From the NCBI GenBank assembly GCA_023053545.1, contig JAKZAN010000164.1:1-64000 (forward strand): a stretch of 64,000 nucleotides of DNA, written 5' to 3'. Below the pieces are notes generated by a model. That model ran no database searches and had not been told where the DNA came from. It worked only from the letters and a program-made list of their open reading frames with translations. This DNA comes from Lepidurus packardi. Taxonomy: Eukaryota > Arthropoda > Branchiopoda > Notostraca > Triopsidae. Made by a program: the position numbers and the translations under genes. Positions within the stretch are counted from its first letter, which is position 1. Each line of letters begins with the position of its first letter. Below are positions 1 through 11,347 of this stretch, in pieces.

Positions 1-568
1 GGTTTGATATGCTTGTTAATTTTTTTAATTGGCAGACGACCACTTAAACAGTGGATCATAGTTCCGTATAAAATTGGCACATAGAAATCATGCGGTAGCG
101 CTGTTTTAAATAAAACTTCCAGTTTTGGTCGAGAGGGGTCTGGAGCTATTGAAACAGGGGTGTTTCGGTCTCTTGAGGCGGCGAGGCCCCCGTTAAAGTG
201 TTGGCGTGTGGGTGTTCGCCAGGAGAGTGCCAGAATTCGCAGTCTGGTAAAGTTCGGTCTATTATTTCGTCGGATATGCTCTTGTTGTCTGAATACTATA
301 TATATATATCGGAAAGCCGACAGCGTTTATCTATTGCTTATTATGCAAATAAAGTAGCAAATCCCACACTCCTATTCACTCAGTCTCATAACATAATAAT
401 GGCTGTCTGGAGTTTTCAATGCATGTACAGATGGTCGAAAAATCTATCGGCTCGAGATTTGTGTCGCTGCTGTCCTAGGCATATCCCATTCATGCATCGA
501 ATGTGCAGAGATTACCAGGAGCACTGCCTGCTCTCATAGAATCATGATGTATGGTGTTTATGAGCTGA
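1..568. other. no gene supported
   Basis: Short overlapping frames on both strands, none with protein-like composition or a recognisable motif. Contains a TA run near 298-308. It may hold the 3' flank of the minus-strand gene that ends at 569. Confidence 0.4.
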
Positions 569-1030
569 TCAGTACGAGAAATAATAGGTTTAAGTCTGAA
601 AATAAAGAGAGTCGGGACATGTCCGGCGGGCGGGGAACATAGAGAGAGTGGGAGAAGACTTGTTAGATGAATTATAGGATTTGGAGGGAGGACTGATGTA
701 CCGACCATAAAGATAAGCATATGCTTGTTTTGTTTAGCGACTGTTGTAACCGCCGGATTTGGCCTATTCTAACATTTATTATCGGCCTGCGACCTTTCCC
801 TCCTTCAAAACTGAAACCTATAAATAATTATCCCTGTATCTTATTCTTAATTCCCCCTTGCACTCAATTATTGCCTCGTATATCTTTCCTATATTTTCGA
901 TCAATCTATTCATATCTATTTTGGCCATGCACTCCCTACCTTTGTCCCACGCCTCTCTTACACACCTCTTTCCATCACTCTTTAAACACTCGCTCTCCCC
1001 AAGACGCATATACCAGGAACTTCTCTCCAT
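569..1030 (-). CDS. hypothetical protein
   Basis: Reading TAA/TAG as sense, this minus-strand frame stays open for 154 codons to a TGA at 569-571. The product is charged, with a likely helical middle and a Ser/Asn/Tyr-rich tail. I do not recognise it. The start is uncertain: an alternative model begins at 1211 and uses a 25-nt GT..AG intron at 989-1013, giving 206 codons in a consistent frame, but its ATG would abut the plus-strand start at 1212 (a CATATG palindrome). The opposite strand is pyrimidine-rich and gives long spurious frames. Confidence 0.4.
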
Positions 1031-1211
1031 CTACCACTGCGTCACTCCCGAGACCCTCGCACTTGAGACAATCGCCATCACTCCTGTTATCATCAGCATC
1101 AAATTCTCCCTTCTCTTTAAACACAGTTTCCTGCCCTTCTAAATCAGGCTCAGCCCATCCTATCCCTTCCGAGGGCCTTAGATCCACTGTCTCGATCCTT
1201 CCTATCCGCAT

Positions 1212-1925
1212 ATGGGCTAGGCTAGGGATCTCCTAACTCACCTGCTTGGCCCGGACGAGTGGGTTCCTTAAAACACCCTTGTTGAGCTTATTAGTCGACT
1301 TCCATATATAATCGAGAATATTGAATCGCCAGGCTCAGAAGAGATTTTGGGTAGTTATTGGCTGGGTGATACATTCACCCCTACAGAGCTCGAAGAAAAA
1401 GGGCTCGTCCTATGTAGCGTAATAGAGAACGAATGGAAATATTTTATGAAAGAATAATACTCCAGGATTCTAGCTGTGGGTACACATGTGCTTATTCTGT
1501 TATCCGTGCAGGACAGCAAGTCTGCTTTGACACTTCGCAGTCCCATCTTTATAAAAGACATTAAACGTGTAGTCGCTGATGTCCAGAAAGGAAAGGTACA
1601 CATCGAATACTACAAGGACACTTGGTCTCCTCAGGCTGAACGGGTTGCTGTCGGCCCTGCGATCACTCGGAAGTACATTCAGAAAATGTATCTGAAGATC
1701 GGACAGCCGGATATAGATTTTGTGCTCGAAACTGTCAATAGGATTCAGACAACAGAGTGGCAAGTCAGCTAGGGCTTCAGCCAGAGGCAATCCTCTTCGA
1801 ATATGATCGAGAAGTACTCAGAACTGATGGAGTACTATGCACTTCATAATCCAGAAAAGGCAAAGGTGTATCTTGGAAAATTGCGAGACTTACTGAAGAA
1901 TACTAATCTTGAGCAATGCAAATGA
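1212..1925 (+). CDS. hypothetical protein, 237 aa
   Basis: One uninterrupted frame (238 codons) from ATG to TGA containing several in-frame TAA/TAG codons. The sequence looks like a folded globular protein: an amphipathic N-terminal part rich in Glu and Leu, a beta-like middle, and a helical C-terminus with Tyr/Leu/Lys. I recognise no domain. The frame is also open upstream of 1212, but composition there becomes low-complexity, so the ATG at 1212 is preferred. Divergent from the minus-strand gene at 569-1030. Confidence 0.6.
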
Positions 1926-2168
1926 TACACGATGTCCAGCACCCAAGAATAGGCGAACGAAAAATCCCGAAGAAACAGCGGATATCAGCGGGTCGAGCTC
2001 ATAGTAGTCAGGAAACACCGAAACACACCAGAATTACATGAACTGTCTGCATGATTTAAGCTGTTTGCATTGATAATTTAACTAGATACTCGAACATTCA
2101 AAGCAGTAGCATATATCGCGAATGTAGACCTAATATTACAGTTGTCGTTTTTTCTGTCTTACAATCTC

Positions 2169-2615
2169 TCATTTTGCAGCCAGTTTGTTAGCCTTTCTTC
2201 TCCGAGACGGCCCACCTTCGCTCTACACGTTAAATACGTTCTTTATGAATTCGTTCTTGTCGATTGGCTCATCTGGTTCTGAGAAGTCTGAGTCCTCCTT
2301 GCTGGAGAAACTCAGGGATCGACTCGTTCTCGTCTGGCTAGGAGTGTCGATGAGTTCTTCGCTGCCTGGGAGAGTAGATCTGCCAGTGCCATGTTTGTTG
2401 TCTTCATGGACCTACATGATGGCTTTATGCACGGGTGAGTATGGAGAAGGACAGAATGGAAATCGGGGAGTACATGGTTCTTCTGCAGCCTAGACGATGT
2501 TCCTGGTGCGTATCCACTTGATGAACTTATAGATTCCGACTGCCAGTAGAATGAGTGCAGACACGGCTCCTGCAGATAGGATTATTATATCTTCAGTCTT
2601 GAGAGGGTCGCGCAT
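2169..2615 (-). CDS. single-pass membrane protein
   Basis: 148 aa from an ATG at 2613-2615 to TGA at 2169-2171. A short N-terminus is followed by one strong hydrophobic segment (about residues 11-31) ending in basic residues, then a Ser/Pro/Glu-rich presumably cytosolic tail ending in a Lys/Arg cluster. That arrangement fits a type III or tail-in membrane protein. The 5' end may be incomplete: a 41-nt GT..AG intron at 2652-2692 would join an upstream exon in the same phase, but I cannot find its start codon because it sits directly behind the stop of the N6AMT1 gene. Function unknown. Confidence 0.55.
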
Positions 2616-2771
2616 GGGGAGTTGTGCTGATAGAGTCTTGATCTTAATATTCTAACACAGGTTTATACAGCTAATATCAATCCACTGTCTACATGTAGAA
2701 ATCCTTTGAGCCTCCCGCCCACTTCACACTTGTAGTCTTCATTCAGATCGGTTGTCCCTCTGATTTTTTAT

Positions 2772-3506
2772 TCAGGACTTGGTTAGTTTCACGATGTACA
2801 GCAGCTAGTTGTATTTGTGCTTTGTTGCTAGCACTTCGTAGCTCCATCCTCGCTTCTTCACATTCTCTTTAAACTCATCCAGAGGGTTTTCGAAGATCAA
2901 CACCAAGTAGACTGTGCACGGCCAATCTACATGGTCGAGGATCCGCCACACCACATACAACCCGTCATCACCACCCACCCAACTCCACCCTATCAGATTA
3001 TTGTCATAAGTCCTTCTGACTTCACCCTTCGCAACCTATTTCAGCTTAGTATGGAGTCTAGCTTTATTGGTTGCATACTATTCTGGATCATAGCGTGTCG
3101 GTATGTAAGGAGGGTTACACAAAATTAAATCTGGTTTGGTCTTGATGCAGTTGAATATGGAGGTGTTGACGATGTCAATGCGAGATAGGCTGTGGAGTGC
3201 GAAGTATTTTTCAGCGAACATGCATGCTTAGAAGTTTAGGTCGATAGCTAGGGTTATTATTGGAGTGGATGAGAATTCGGATAGCCATTTATGGGTATGG
3301 GCAATGAGGACTCCGCTGCCACAGCCGACTTCAGCTATGACAGGATACTATTTCTGTGAGTTTTTGAACTCCTGGTAGAGGATCGACAGCATGAGATATG
3401 AATCATCCCCAGGAGGGTAGACATAGTCGAAATCTCCCTTCTGGACGACAGCTGCGTACTCCATTAGCGGAAAATCGAGGTTGCTATTGTACTTGGGCTT
3501 CTCCAT
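2772..3506 (-). CDS. N6AMT1: N6AMT1/HemK2-type methyltransferase
   Basis: 244 aa, no intron. Class I SAM-dependent methyltransferase of the HemK2/MTQ2 family, which methylates the Gln of the GGQ motif in release factor eRF1 together with TRM112 (family knowledge). Seen here: an EVGCGSG SAM-binding loop around residue 60, an acidic motif DLN about 20 residues later, the catalytic NPPY motif (about residue 120), a conserved W-x-GGxDG stretch, and a C-terminus ending LTKS as in human N6AMT1. Two in-frame stop codons align with Glu in the human protein (after DLNF, and before LLYIVKL). Head-to-head with the next gene, 91 bp apart, so the two probably share a bidirectional promoter. Confidence 0.9.
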
Positions 3507-3597
3507 TTTGTTTATCCAATCAATTTCACTTGATTACAATTAATAATAGTCCCTCAAAGCGAGAATCTGCCGAGCTCATCACTAGAACTATTTTAGA

Positions 3598-4413
3598 ATG
3601 TATAAATCTCCAGCCAGCGAGTATCTTGCCTCCAAAAAAGGTGAAATTTCTCCATGGTCTTTCTATAACGAACAACCTCCCTCCTATCTTTCATCAGAGC
3701 CCTACCAGCAGCAACAGAGATAGTACCCCACTCTCTCTCAGGACCGTGAAGACTCTCCAAAATCCCTTACTAAGAAGCCTAAGAAATATAAAAGCCAGCT
3801 ACTCAGGCCTGAAGCCGTTGCTTCAGAGTGCAAGGAGAAGCTGAGCATCTTGCATTCCGAAATCAACATGTTATATGCATAGCGAATGGTGTTGAAGTCA
3901 CTTTAGAAGTACATGTCTACTGTGTAGAAAAAGCATTCATACCTGCATGTACCCCGCAATCAGACCCCTTTCAGAGAAGAGGCGCCAAGCGCAAAATACC
4001 ATAGCGAGAGTTCACATAGCAGTGTATGCTTCGTAAGAGTAGAAAATGCACCCAATAATCTGCACCTGCCAGCCCTCAAAAACTCTGGAAGAAGATAAAG
4101 CAATAATAACTCGCTGATGTTGCCCAAACACAAATAGAGTGATTCCTCCAAAAAGGCAGTACCCGTTACGAGCTTCAGGGCATTGGAGGCTGATCTTCCA
4201 ATCCATGTACAGTTCGGGGACACACTGATTGAGGATATTATGAGGAGAGACAAACCAAGCGGGAAGGTGCCTCAGGCAACAAAACCCAAGAAGCCAGGAA
4301 ATATCCGACTGGTGCATCTGAAGATAACCGGCAAGGGCGACCGATAAAGAGAGAAGGAAGGCGTGCCATATCTAAGACTAAAAACGATAGAGAACAGAGA
4401 CTAAAACCATTGA
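3598..4413 (+). CDS. hypothetical protein, low-complexity start
   Basis: 271 aa in one uninterrupted frame to TGA at 4411-4413. The N-terminal third is rich in Ser, Tyr and Gln (a run of four Gln near residue 40), followed by Lys/Ser-rich regions and a more ordered C-terminal part (about residues 190-260). No domain recognised. Start chosen as the first ATG downstream of the divergent N6AMT1 gene. Confidence 0.6.
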
Positions 4414-4675
4414 GAGAAGGAGATGGGAAGAGAATCTAAGCAAATATTAGGACAAGCCTGCAAACAAATTTTATTCGGGGTGAGTAAGCCATAAGTATGT
4501 TTTGACTCTGAGGGGAAGTGTGTTCCTGGCAATTGGACATTGATGATCGAAATATTATACAACTGCATTCATTCATAAGAACTCCCTCCCTAAAGGATAA
4601 ATCTTCGATACCAACTCTAAAAAAAGGATTAGCCAGTCGTTGATATTTATTAAGGAAGCTATATGTCGATGGTAG

Positions 4676-5210
4676 TCAGGAGTGGTATTTCTCGGTTCCT
4701 CCGTAGTAGCCCATGATGCTTTACATTATCTCAATCCTTCCTTTCAGCTGCCCGAACCGCCCCTTTATACTGTTCTTCTACTCCTCCAGGGTTTTTACTT
4801 GCTCATCGATACTCTTCACTCTTTCGTTCTACTTCTCTACATAGCTAACCATCGTGGCTTCCAGCTCCCTGATGCTGCTAGTCTGCTTTGAAGAAATGTT
4901 TTCGATGCTGGTCATCAGTCTGTCGCCCAGTTCCTTGCTTCTATCTTGGCTTACCTGAGAGACATATAAGAAGGAGATGAAGTACTTGGGTTTATTCTCT
5001 GAGTTGGAGGAACTGCTGCTCTATATTGGAAAGTGTCTGCTCGAAGATGTCGAGGCGAGTGCGGGTGTTGCTGTGGGTGAATGACATATTGGTAGTAGTG
5101 GCGCCGAGGTTGCGGATGAATCCCTTGGTGCAGGTGGCTCGAAGGGAGTTGTGCAGAGGCGAGGAGGTGTTGAGGTACTGAGACTTATTGATTTCCTGGG
5201 AGACCTGCAT
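4676..5210 (-). CDS. coiled-coil protein
   Basis: 168 codons in two exons (5210-4986, 4954-4676) with a 31-nt intron at 4955-4985; each exon is a whole number of codons. The spliced product is an almost continuous alpha-helical coiled coil with heptad-like Leu/Ile spacing and many Lys/Glu/Gln. Composition resembles the rod of SF-assemblin/beta-giardin proteins of basal-body striated fibres, but the match is weak and based on composition only. TGA stop at 4676-4678. Confidence 0.55.
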
Positions 5211-5943
5211 AAGAGAGTTGCTATAGGATTCTAGGATTCTTCTTTATAGATATTATAATTATAATGATATCTATTCCCGTCGGTAATCCTGGATTAGAAC
5301 CCGAAGGGCCATCATGCTTTGTAAGTAATATGGTTTGGATATAGAACAAAAATAGTTACTCCTGATTTTATAGAGTGTCCTGGGCCGGAGTGCTTAGTGG
5401 ATGGATCAGCTTCTTTGTTCTGCACAGTCAAACCTCAAGACAAGTACATATGGGTGTTATCAGTCCATATGATGTAATCGTAAGAGGTTTGAACAGGCAC
5501 ATCAGAAACAGAAGACATCCATTTCTAAAGCAATGCCATTGTTTTGTGAAACCCTGGGACATTTTATTGCTTTGGATACATTCTTTTTAGTGACCTTGCT
5601 TGTTATATTTTAGACGAGACTCTTCCATTGCTGAAATATCACAATACACAGACTCTTCCTAAATGAATTCTGAAGAACAGATCCAATATCCAATTTACGC
5701 CTAATTATTTTAGATGCCGAGACTGCATGTTACCTCATACGTTAGTCATGAATAGGCTGAATAAATATTTAGGACAGCATCCTCATATTAAAATGTCACT
5801 GAATCCGATAGCTGCAGCCTTTTTTCAGGTTTATCTAACAAAAAGAGTATTGTTTTCATACTATTTAAATTGTAGTTAATTTGACTCCCAGCCCAAATCA
5901 AATTATTTAATATTTATCCAACACACGCTGCTCGCCAATTCAT
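5211..5943. other. no gene supported
   Basis: AT-rich gap of about 730 bp between divergent genes. A plus-strand frame of about 70 codons starting near 5375 has hydrophobic composition but no motif and breaks at TGA soon after. It probably holds the promoters of the flanking genes. Confidence 0.4.
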
Positions 5944-7646
5944 ATGAAACTCAAACTCCTTATCGCTGCAGCCATCATGGCTATTGCCAATGCTCAGGAA
6001 GACCCCAACTGTCTTGTTCCTCTTCCTGATGGCACCTGTGAGCAGTGTCTTCATTTTACTACAACCGCGAAGGCATCTGCTTCCCTGTCTCCGAAACTTG
6101 CTTCGAGTACGACTCCACCAATGGAGCCTGTACTTCATGCTTTGACGGCTTCAAGCTCTTTAAAGATGCTTGCGTACCTCCGGAATCTATTTCAAGTACT
6201 CAAAAACAACCAGAGGCTGAAGTAATTTCCAGTCCCAAAACAGCTCCTGTTCCTGTTCCTGTTCCTAATCCTGTGCCAGTGCCTCCCACACCTATCTAAT
6301 AGGTAAAACCGGTCACTCAAGTTGCAGTAGTTAATCCGCTTCCCAGTCCTGTTTTTCAGACAGTCATGATTCCCAAAAGTCAACCAGTTTCTCCTCCTAT
6401 TCCTCCTATTCCTAATCCTATCTCAGTACCTGCTAAACCTGCTGCAATGCCTGTGGTTCCGGTTGTCGAAGCTAAGCCAGTTCCTAAGTCTATTCCTAAC
6501 CCACTTCACGTATCAATCCCAACTCCAGCGACACAAACTTCGAGCACATCTTCAAATTCTTCGAGCCAACAAGAAGTGCAGGTTCCCCTCGTTAAAAGGA
6601 ATGAAAATGATCAAAATTGTCTAGTTAGGGGACCCACAGGCTGCACGAAATGTTCGTATAGATTCTATATAAAAAACGGACAGTGTATGTAGGTTAATCC
6701 TAATTGCAAGCAGTGGGATGCAGCTAATGGCAAGTGTACTGGATGCTTCCCAGGGTTCTCTGTTTCCAATGGAGAGTGCCTAACTGCAGGTAGTATCGCT
6801 GCAAACATGGGTTCCCAGGGACAAGTCGCTCGAGACCCGTATTGCCAGAAGACGGATCCTACTGGAAAATGTATGAAGTGTGCTGTCAGATATTTCTCTG
6901 ACGGCGTGGCACCCTGCAAACTCGTAGATGTGGATTGCAAAGACTGGGATGAAAAAACTGGTGCATGTATGGCTTGCTATAATGGTTTTGCGCTCAGTGG
7001 CCCCAGATGTGTGCAGTCTGGGCCCGGCAGTGACCCCTATTGCATTAACTATGACAGAGGAATATGCATGAGTTGTGCTAACAGGTACTATTTTGGAAAA
7101 GATGGCAAGTGTACTCTGGTCAGCCCTTATTGTGGAGATTACCTCCAAAAGAACGGCAACTGTACTACCTGTATTCCTGGCTATACTCTGACTGACGGAG
7201 CTTGTGTCTACGTACCTGCTATTCCTGTCCAGGCTCCAGGACCCAGAGCCCCCGACGAAGACTCTATGGAAAACTCTGGTCAGGTAGCCGCAGATACAAA
7301 CGCAGAATTAGCGAAACAACAGCTTCAATGGCAGCAACAGTGGGAACAATGGGAGAAGCAACAGGCTGAATTACAGATCCAGCAGCAGAATGAGCTGATC
7401 GCCCAGGCCACCAAAGCCTCACAGACAAAGGGTGTAAAGACAGTGACCAGGAACATTGATGCGAATTGTAGGAAGAATGATATGACAGGTACGAAGTGTA
7501 TCTAATGTTCGAAGGGTTTCTGGCCGAAGGAAGGTTTCTGCACCCAAGCAAACCCTAGTTGCAAGGACATCAATACGATGAACGGACTGTGCACTTCTTG
7601 CTTCGTGGGATTCAAGGTGGTGAGTGGAGTGTGCTTACCTGCATGA
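5944..7646 (+). CDS. secreted cysteine-rich module protein
   Basis: About 567 aa. The N-terminus is a clear signal peptide (basic start, hydrophobic core, cleavage near ANAQ). The mature part has repeated modules of the form C-x2-C, aromatic stretch, C, then C-x(n)-C-x2-C. A Pro/Val-rich spacer lies at about residues 95-190 and a Gln/Trp-rich stretch near 7310-7400. Such proteins are common surface or secreted proteins of ciliates. The reading frame changes by -1 at 6048, inside the first module: splicing there would delete the module, whereas a one-base slip restores the Cys spacing seen in later modules. Total length is one base short of a codon multiple, as expected. In-frame TAG at 6688-6690 and TAA at 7503-7505 are sense. 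Confidence 0.75.
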
Positions 7647-7774
7647 AAGATTGTTTAATTTATTGTCTTTATATGATTTCTTATGAATCCTGGCACTGGT
7701 TCAATAGATATCAAACTGGGTAAGATCCGTGTGTGATTTATAATCATCCTTTTTTACCTAGTGATTTACTGTTA

Positions 7775-8380
7775 ATGTCGAAAGTACTTATTTGCATTGC
7801 TCTCCTTCTTACGATGGGGCTGGCCCGTACCTACCCCATGTATCAGCAGTGTGATCCTCAATGGGCTCGTGACCAGCTAGGCACTAGCAACAATACTATT
7901 TGTTCTGCAGGCTGCCTCATGAGTTCCGTTGCTATGGGACTCGCAGGCACCGGTAAAAGTTGGAACCCTCAAAGTCTCAACAAGTGGCTTACCTCTAATA
8001 ACGGATATCTCAGCGGTGACCTCCTCATTTGGAGTGCTATCAACACTTTGGGTCTGACCTTCAGAGGGAAATTCGCGAGAAGTTAAATCAAAGCACAACT
8101 AGATGCAGGGAGAGTTGTGCTTCCTAACGTCCGGAATGGTAGCCACTGGGTGATTGCGTACGCTTACTCTGGGGATAACATTATGGTGAATGACCCTAAC
8201 CATCCCGTGACATACTACACTTTGCTGGAGATCATCGAGAACAACACGGGAGTATACGACGTAGGCAACTCCTGGTACAGCAGCTTATTGTCCAACATTT
8301 TCTTCGGACTCATCAGAAGAGAAAGTGAATCTCGATAAACTATCCCCATGCATGAGACCTCATTGCGAGTTATGGAGTGA
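7775..8380 (+). CDS. secreted C39-like cysteine peptidase-fold protein
   Basis: 201 aa with an N-terminal signal peptide (about 18 residues). The mature region resembles the peptidase C39-like family: a start like C-D-P-Q-W, a Ser-Ala-Gly-Cys motif carrying the presumed nucleophile (about residue 48), a later Gly-Ser-His-Trp motif with the presumed catalytic His, and an Asn-Asp-Pro motif. The family is frequent in bacteria and in phage lysins. Two in-frame stop codons (TAA near 8085 and 8336-8338) must be read as sense, so the gene is adapted to this nucleus rather than contamination. It follows the cysteine-rich secreted protein on the same strand, 128 bp away. Activity is inferred from motifs only. 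Confidence 0.65.
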
Positions 8381-8477
8381 TATTTATATGTTTCCCGCAC
8401 TTGATCAATTTAGAATTACACGACGAGTATTTAATTTTTATTATTGGCAGTTTACTTGTATTGCATCTATTTTATCA

Positions 8478-10579
8478 TCACTTTTTCTTGGGTTTGATGA
8501 ACGGGTACTTGTCCTTGTGCTGTTTGTACAGCTGTCCGTTTCCATCGTAGTCTACAAACATCTCTTCATCTTATCGAATGTCCCTGAGAGCATAGAACCC
8601 CAGATAGAAGTCAGTACGCGAAAACATGATCTACAAGCAGGTAAGAGGTTGATAAGCAGTGTATTTATGGGTGGGATTACTCTTGCTACCACATTCTCAT
8701 TTCCGTGGCTCTAGTGGTTTAAGAATCTCATCTAGTTTCCCATGTACTTGGCATCGATGGCCATGTTCCGGAAGCCGAAATTGTAAAAGAAAATATTGTC
8801 AGAACTGATCTGCCTCAGGTTTTCCGTGATACTTGCAATGAGTTCGCCTTCGTAGAGGTTAATCAACGAGTATTCCCTGATTTGTTCGCCTGCGAATGCC
8901 CCCAGCCCCTTTAACTTGGACTTGCCGATCTTTATCAGGGCGAAAGAGTGGGTTTGGATTTCGTTGTTTCGACAACGATTGACCTTAGCCCTTGTACCTT
9001 TTTAATTACAATTGTGGCAAAGTAGCGGATCGCATTCTCTCTAGTTACGATAGCAGGGACAGTTTTTGGACTTGCATTCACTTTCTTCCTTGCAGTTGCA
9101 GCCTTCAAGCCGAATCTGACACTTAGCAGGGTCGCAATGGCATAGGGGTACACAGAACCCACGTTATTTGCAGCTACAATTTTCACAGTAATGATCGACC
9201 ATCCGATCATCTCCGAAGAATTTGTGATAGCAACTAGGCATTGAGTAGAGATGGCCTTCATACCCTCCTTTATATTCTGGTTTTCTGGTCAGCTTCTTGG
9301 GAGGGGGGTGGGTCATCTTAGGGAAACGGATCGGCTACATGGATTTCTTTGGTGAGCCTGAGCCCGAACTCTAGACGGGTTGGAAGATCATAGGAGTCAG
9401 TGAAATACAAAAATACGAGACTGCAGCTTAGTCTGTTTTTAACAAAAGCATAAACCATGCAAGGGTTAAAACTAAATATCTGCACTCCTCTGTTGATCTC
9501 TGCCTGGACCATATCGGATATCAGGCAGTATCTCTTGAGTTTCGTGATCTCAAGTTTCTCGTAGGTCAGGTTCTTGAAGCAATCAGCCGAACAAGGTTTC
9601 TGATAGCTCAATTAGAAATTGATATCTGTCAGAGATTTCTTCTGTGAGAGCTTTTTGTTAGCTTCGAGCACCATAAGTGCATACTTTTTATGTGTCTTAG
9701 TGCTGATGAAATTGCTGGGGTGGCAGTACATAATATTGCTGTCCAGGACAGTGTCATCTAGTTTGTGCCTTTCGCAGTCATATTTAAGGCAGCTTCCACA
9801 AAAAAGGTATTTGAAGTCTTGACGATTGTGAACTCGTTGATGGGGTCTGTTGTCTATATGGAGACAGAAAGGTTCTTTTTCATTTTGGAGCTCGTTTGCA
9901 TGGTTTTGCACACACCTTCCAAACAGAACTTAATGATCTCAGTAGCCATGGCCTCTTGGTTCAGTTTGCGAGACATGTAGTATTTGATATACCCCCAGTC
10001 CGAGTTTCTGATAGCCATGAGAGTCATCAGGATCTCCTGTATGTCTGCTCCCCAGATATACCGGTTGATACAGATCTGCCAGCCATCCCGACCTTCTACC
10101 TTCGATTGCTTCAGAGTCTCCGTAATATCGTCCATGATGCGATAGTACTTGTCATGCTCCAAGCCTATTTGATAGTAGTTAAGGATGGGGAAAGTCGAGC
10201 AATACTCATCGGTGTTGATGACCTGGAAGGTGAAGGGAAAGTACAGCGAATACTTGTTATACGTTTATTCAGGGAACTCCTCTTCATCGCAATCAATGCA
10301 TCGAATTATTGGCTTAGGAGCAGATACTGCTTTGGAGGCAGGCGCTGCACTTTTGAAGGTGAAGGCAGGAGTCTTTTTGAAGAAAAAGGTGATCCCACGA
10401 TCGATCTGGGCCTCGTTAGCAGGTGGTTTTGGAGGTCTGCAGCTCTGGATGAGGACCATGTTACTGGTGTAGATATCATCCTTGAGGACTGAGAATTTCT
10501 GGATAATATAGACTTGCGCTTCTTGATGGGCCGAGTGGTACTTGTTGTACCGCTCCTAATCTTGGTCACTTTAGAGCAT
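8478..10579 (-). CDS. EZH-type histone methyltransferase (CXC + SET)
   Basis: 655 aa in four exons; introns at 9854-9915 (62 nt), 9317-9338 (22 nt) and 8631-8680 (50 nt) make the total a codon multiple. The centre has an EZH-like segment (FCGSCLKYDC, compare FCRRCFKYDC in EZH2). Next is a CXC domain with closely spaced Cys including RECDP. A C-terminal SET domain has the RF-x-NH motif, ARIMF and FVDYDG with the catalytic Tyr. E(z) proteins are the catalytic subunit of Polycomb repressive complex 2 and methylate histone H3 Lys27; in ciliates such enzymes also guide heterochromatin during genome rearrangement (family knowledge). The Ser of NHS is replaced by a reassigned TAG codon. Confidence 0.88.
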
Positions 10580-10779
10580 TGAAGATGCGAGACTATTTCT
10601 TGTTAGGGTACGAAGCAATATTATCCTTAATGTCTTGAGAACTACTGAGTTAAATCATGGATAATTTTTAAAATTGGGCACCCGCGATATCGTGCATTCC
10701 TTGGTAGATCAGAGGAGATTAATATGTATTGGGTGTTGGTGCAACTTATAGGTTGGTATTAATAAACATAAGTGATGTT

Positions 10780-11224
10780 ATGCAACCTTTTCCGCCCCTC
10801 CGAGACTTCACCTATCTCGCAATCCCCCTCTTCCTCAGGCTCATGAGGCCTGTCTCCATTTGGTTCTTCATCCTCGAGTGCTTCTCCATCCTCACCTACC
10901 GTTCCGGGGTGTTCTACCAGAACTACTGCACTCTGGCTGCCTTCCACTTCGTTGCCTCGTTTCTTCTGTACATCGATCTGAGCCTCACCCTCAAACTCGT
11001 CCAAAAGTAGCCCACTCTTTCCTCCAACCTGTCTAACTGTGCACAGACATATTCACTATCGACTTTGGCAGACTATAATCGACGAAGTACAAGACATCCA
11101 GCTGTGGATCTGCGTGGTGGAAGTAGTCGTGGTGATCGTGTTCCAGATTCTGGGGTACAGCAGATACCGGGAATTCAAATCAGCCTCCAAGTACGATAAA
11201 ACTGGGGGAGACCTTTTCAACTGA
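10780..11224 (+). CDS. small multi-pass membrane protein
   Basis: 134 aa in two exons with a 40-nt intron at 11007-11046 (branch-like CTAAC near its 3' end). Three hydrophobic segments at about residues 15-40, 50-72 and 90-110, and a polar C-terminal tail with Lys, Tyr and Asp. Splicing is supported because it joins two hydrophobic frames and gives a codon multiple. Family not recognised. Confidence 0.65.
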
Positions 11225-11347
11225 GTCGATGCCGCCTGCTCTATGAGAAAAGACTGTTGATATTCAACTGCTACTATACTAATTCTAGCCTCAAAGCTCC
11301 ATCCGTACACACTGCATACTATTTTGGTTTGATCTCTAAATATTCGA

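Noticed and set aside
721..1236. Long plus-strand standard-code ORF of 171 codons
   Set aside because: Composition is Ser/Pro/Leu/His from a pyrimidine-rich strand; the reverse strand gives a more protein-like frame.
5375..5590. Possible transposase fragment
   Set aside because: No DDE or conserved motif; open frame is short and ends at TGA.
7775..8380. Bacterial contamination
   Set aside because: In-frame TAAs and neighbouring ciliate-type genes make it a native gene.
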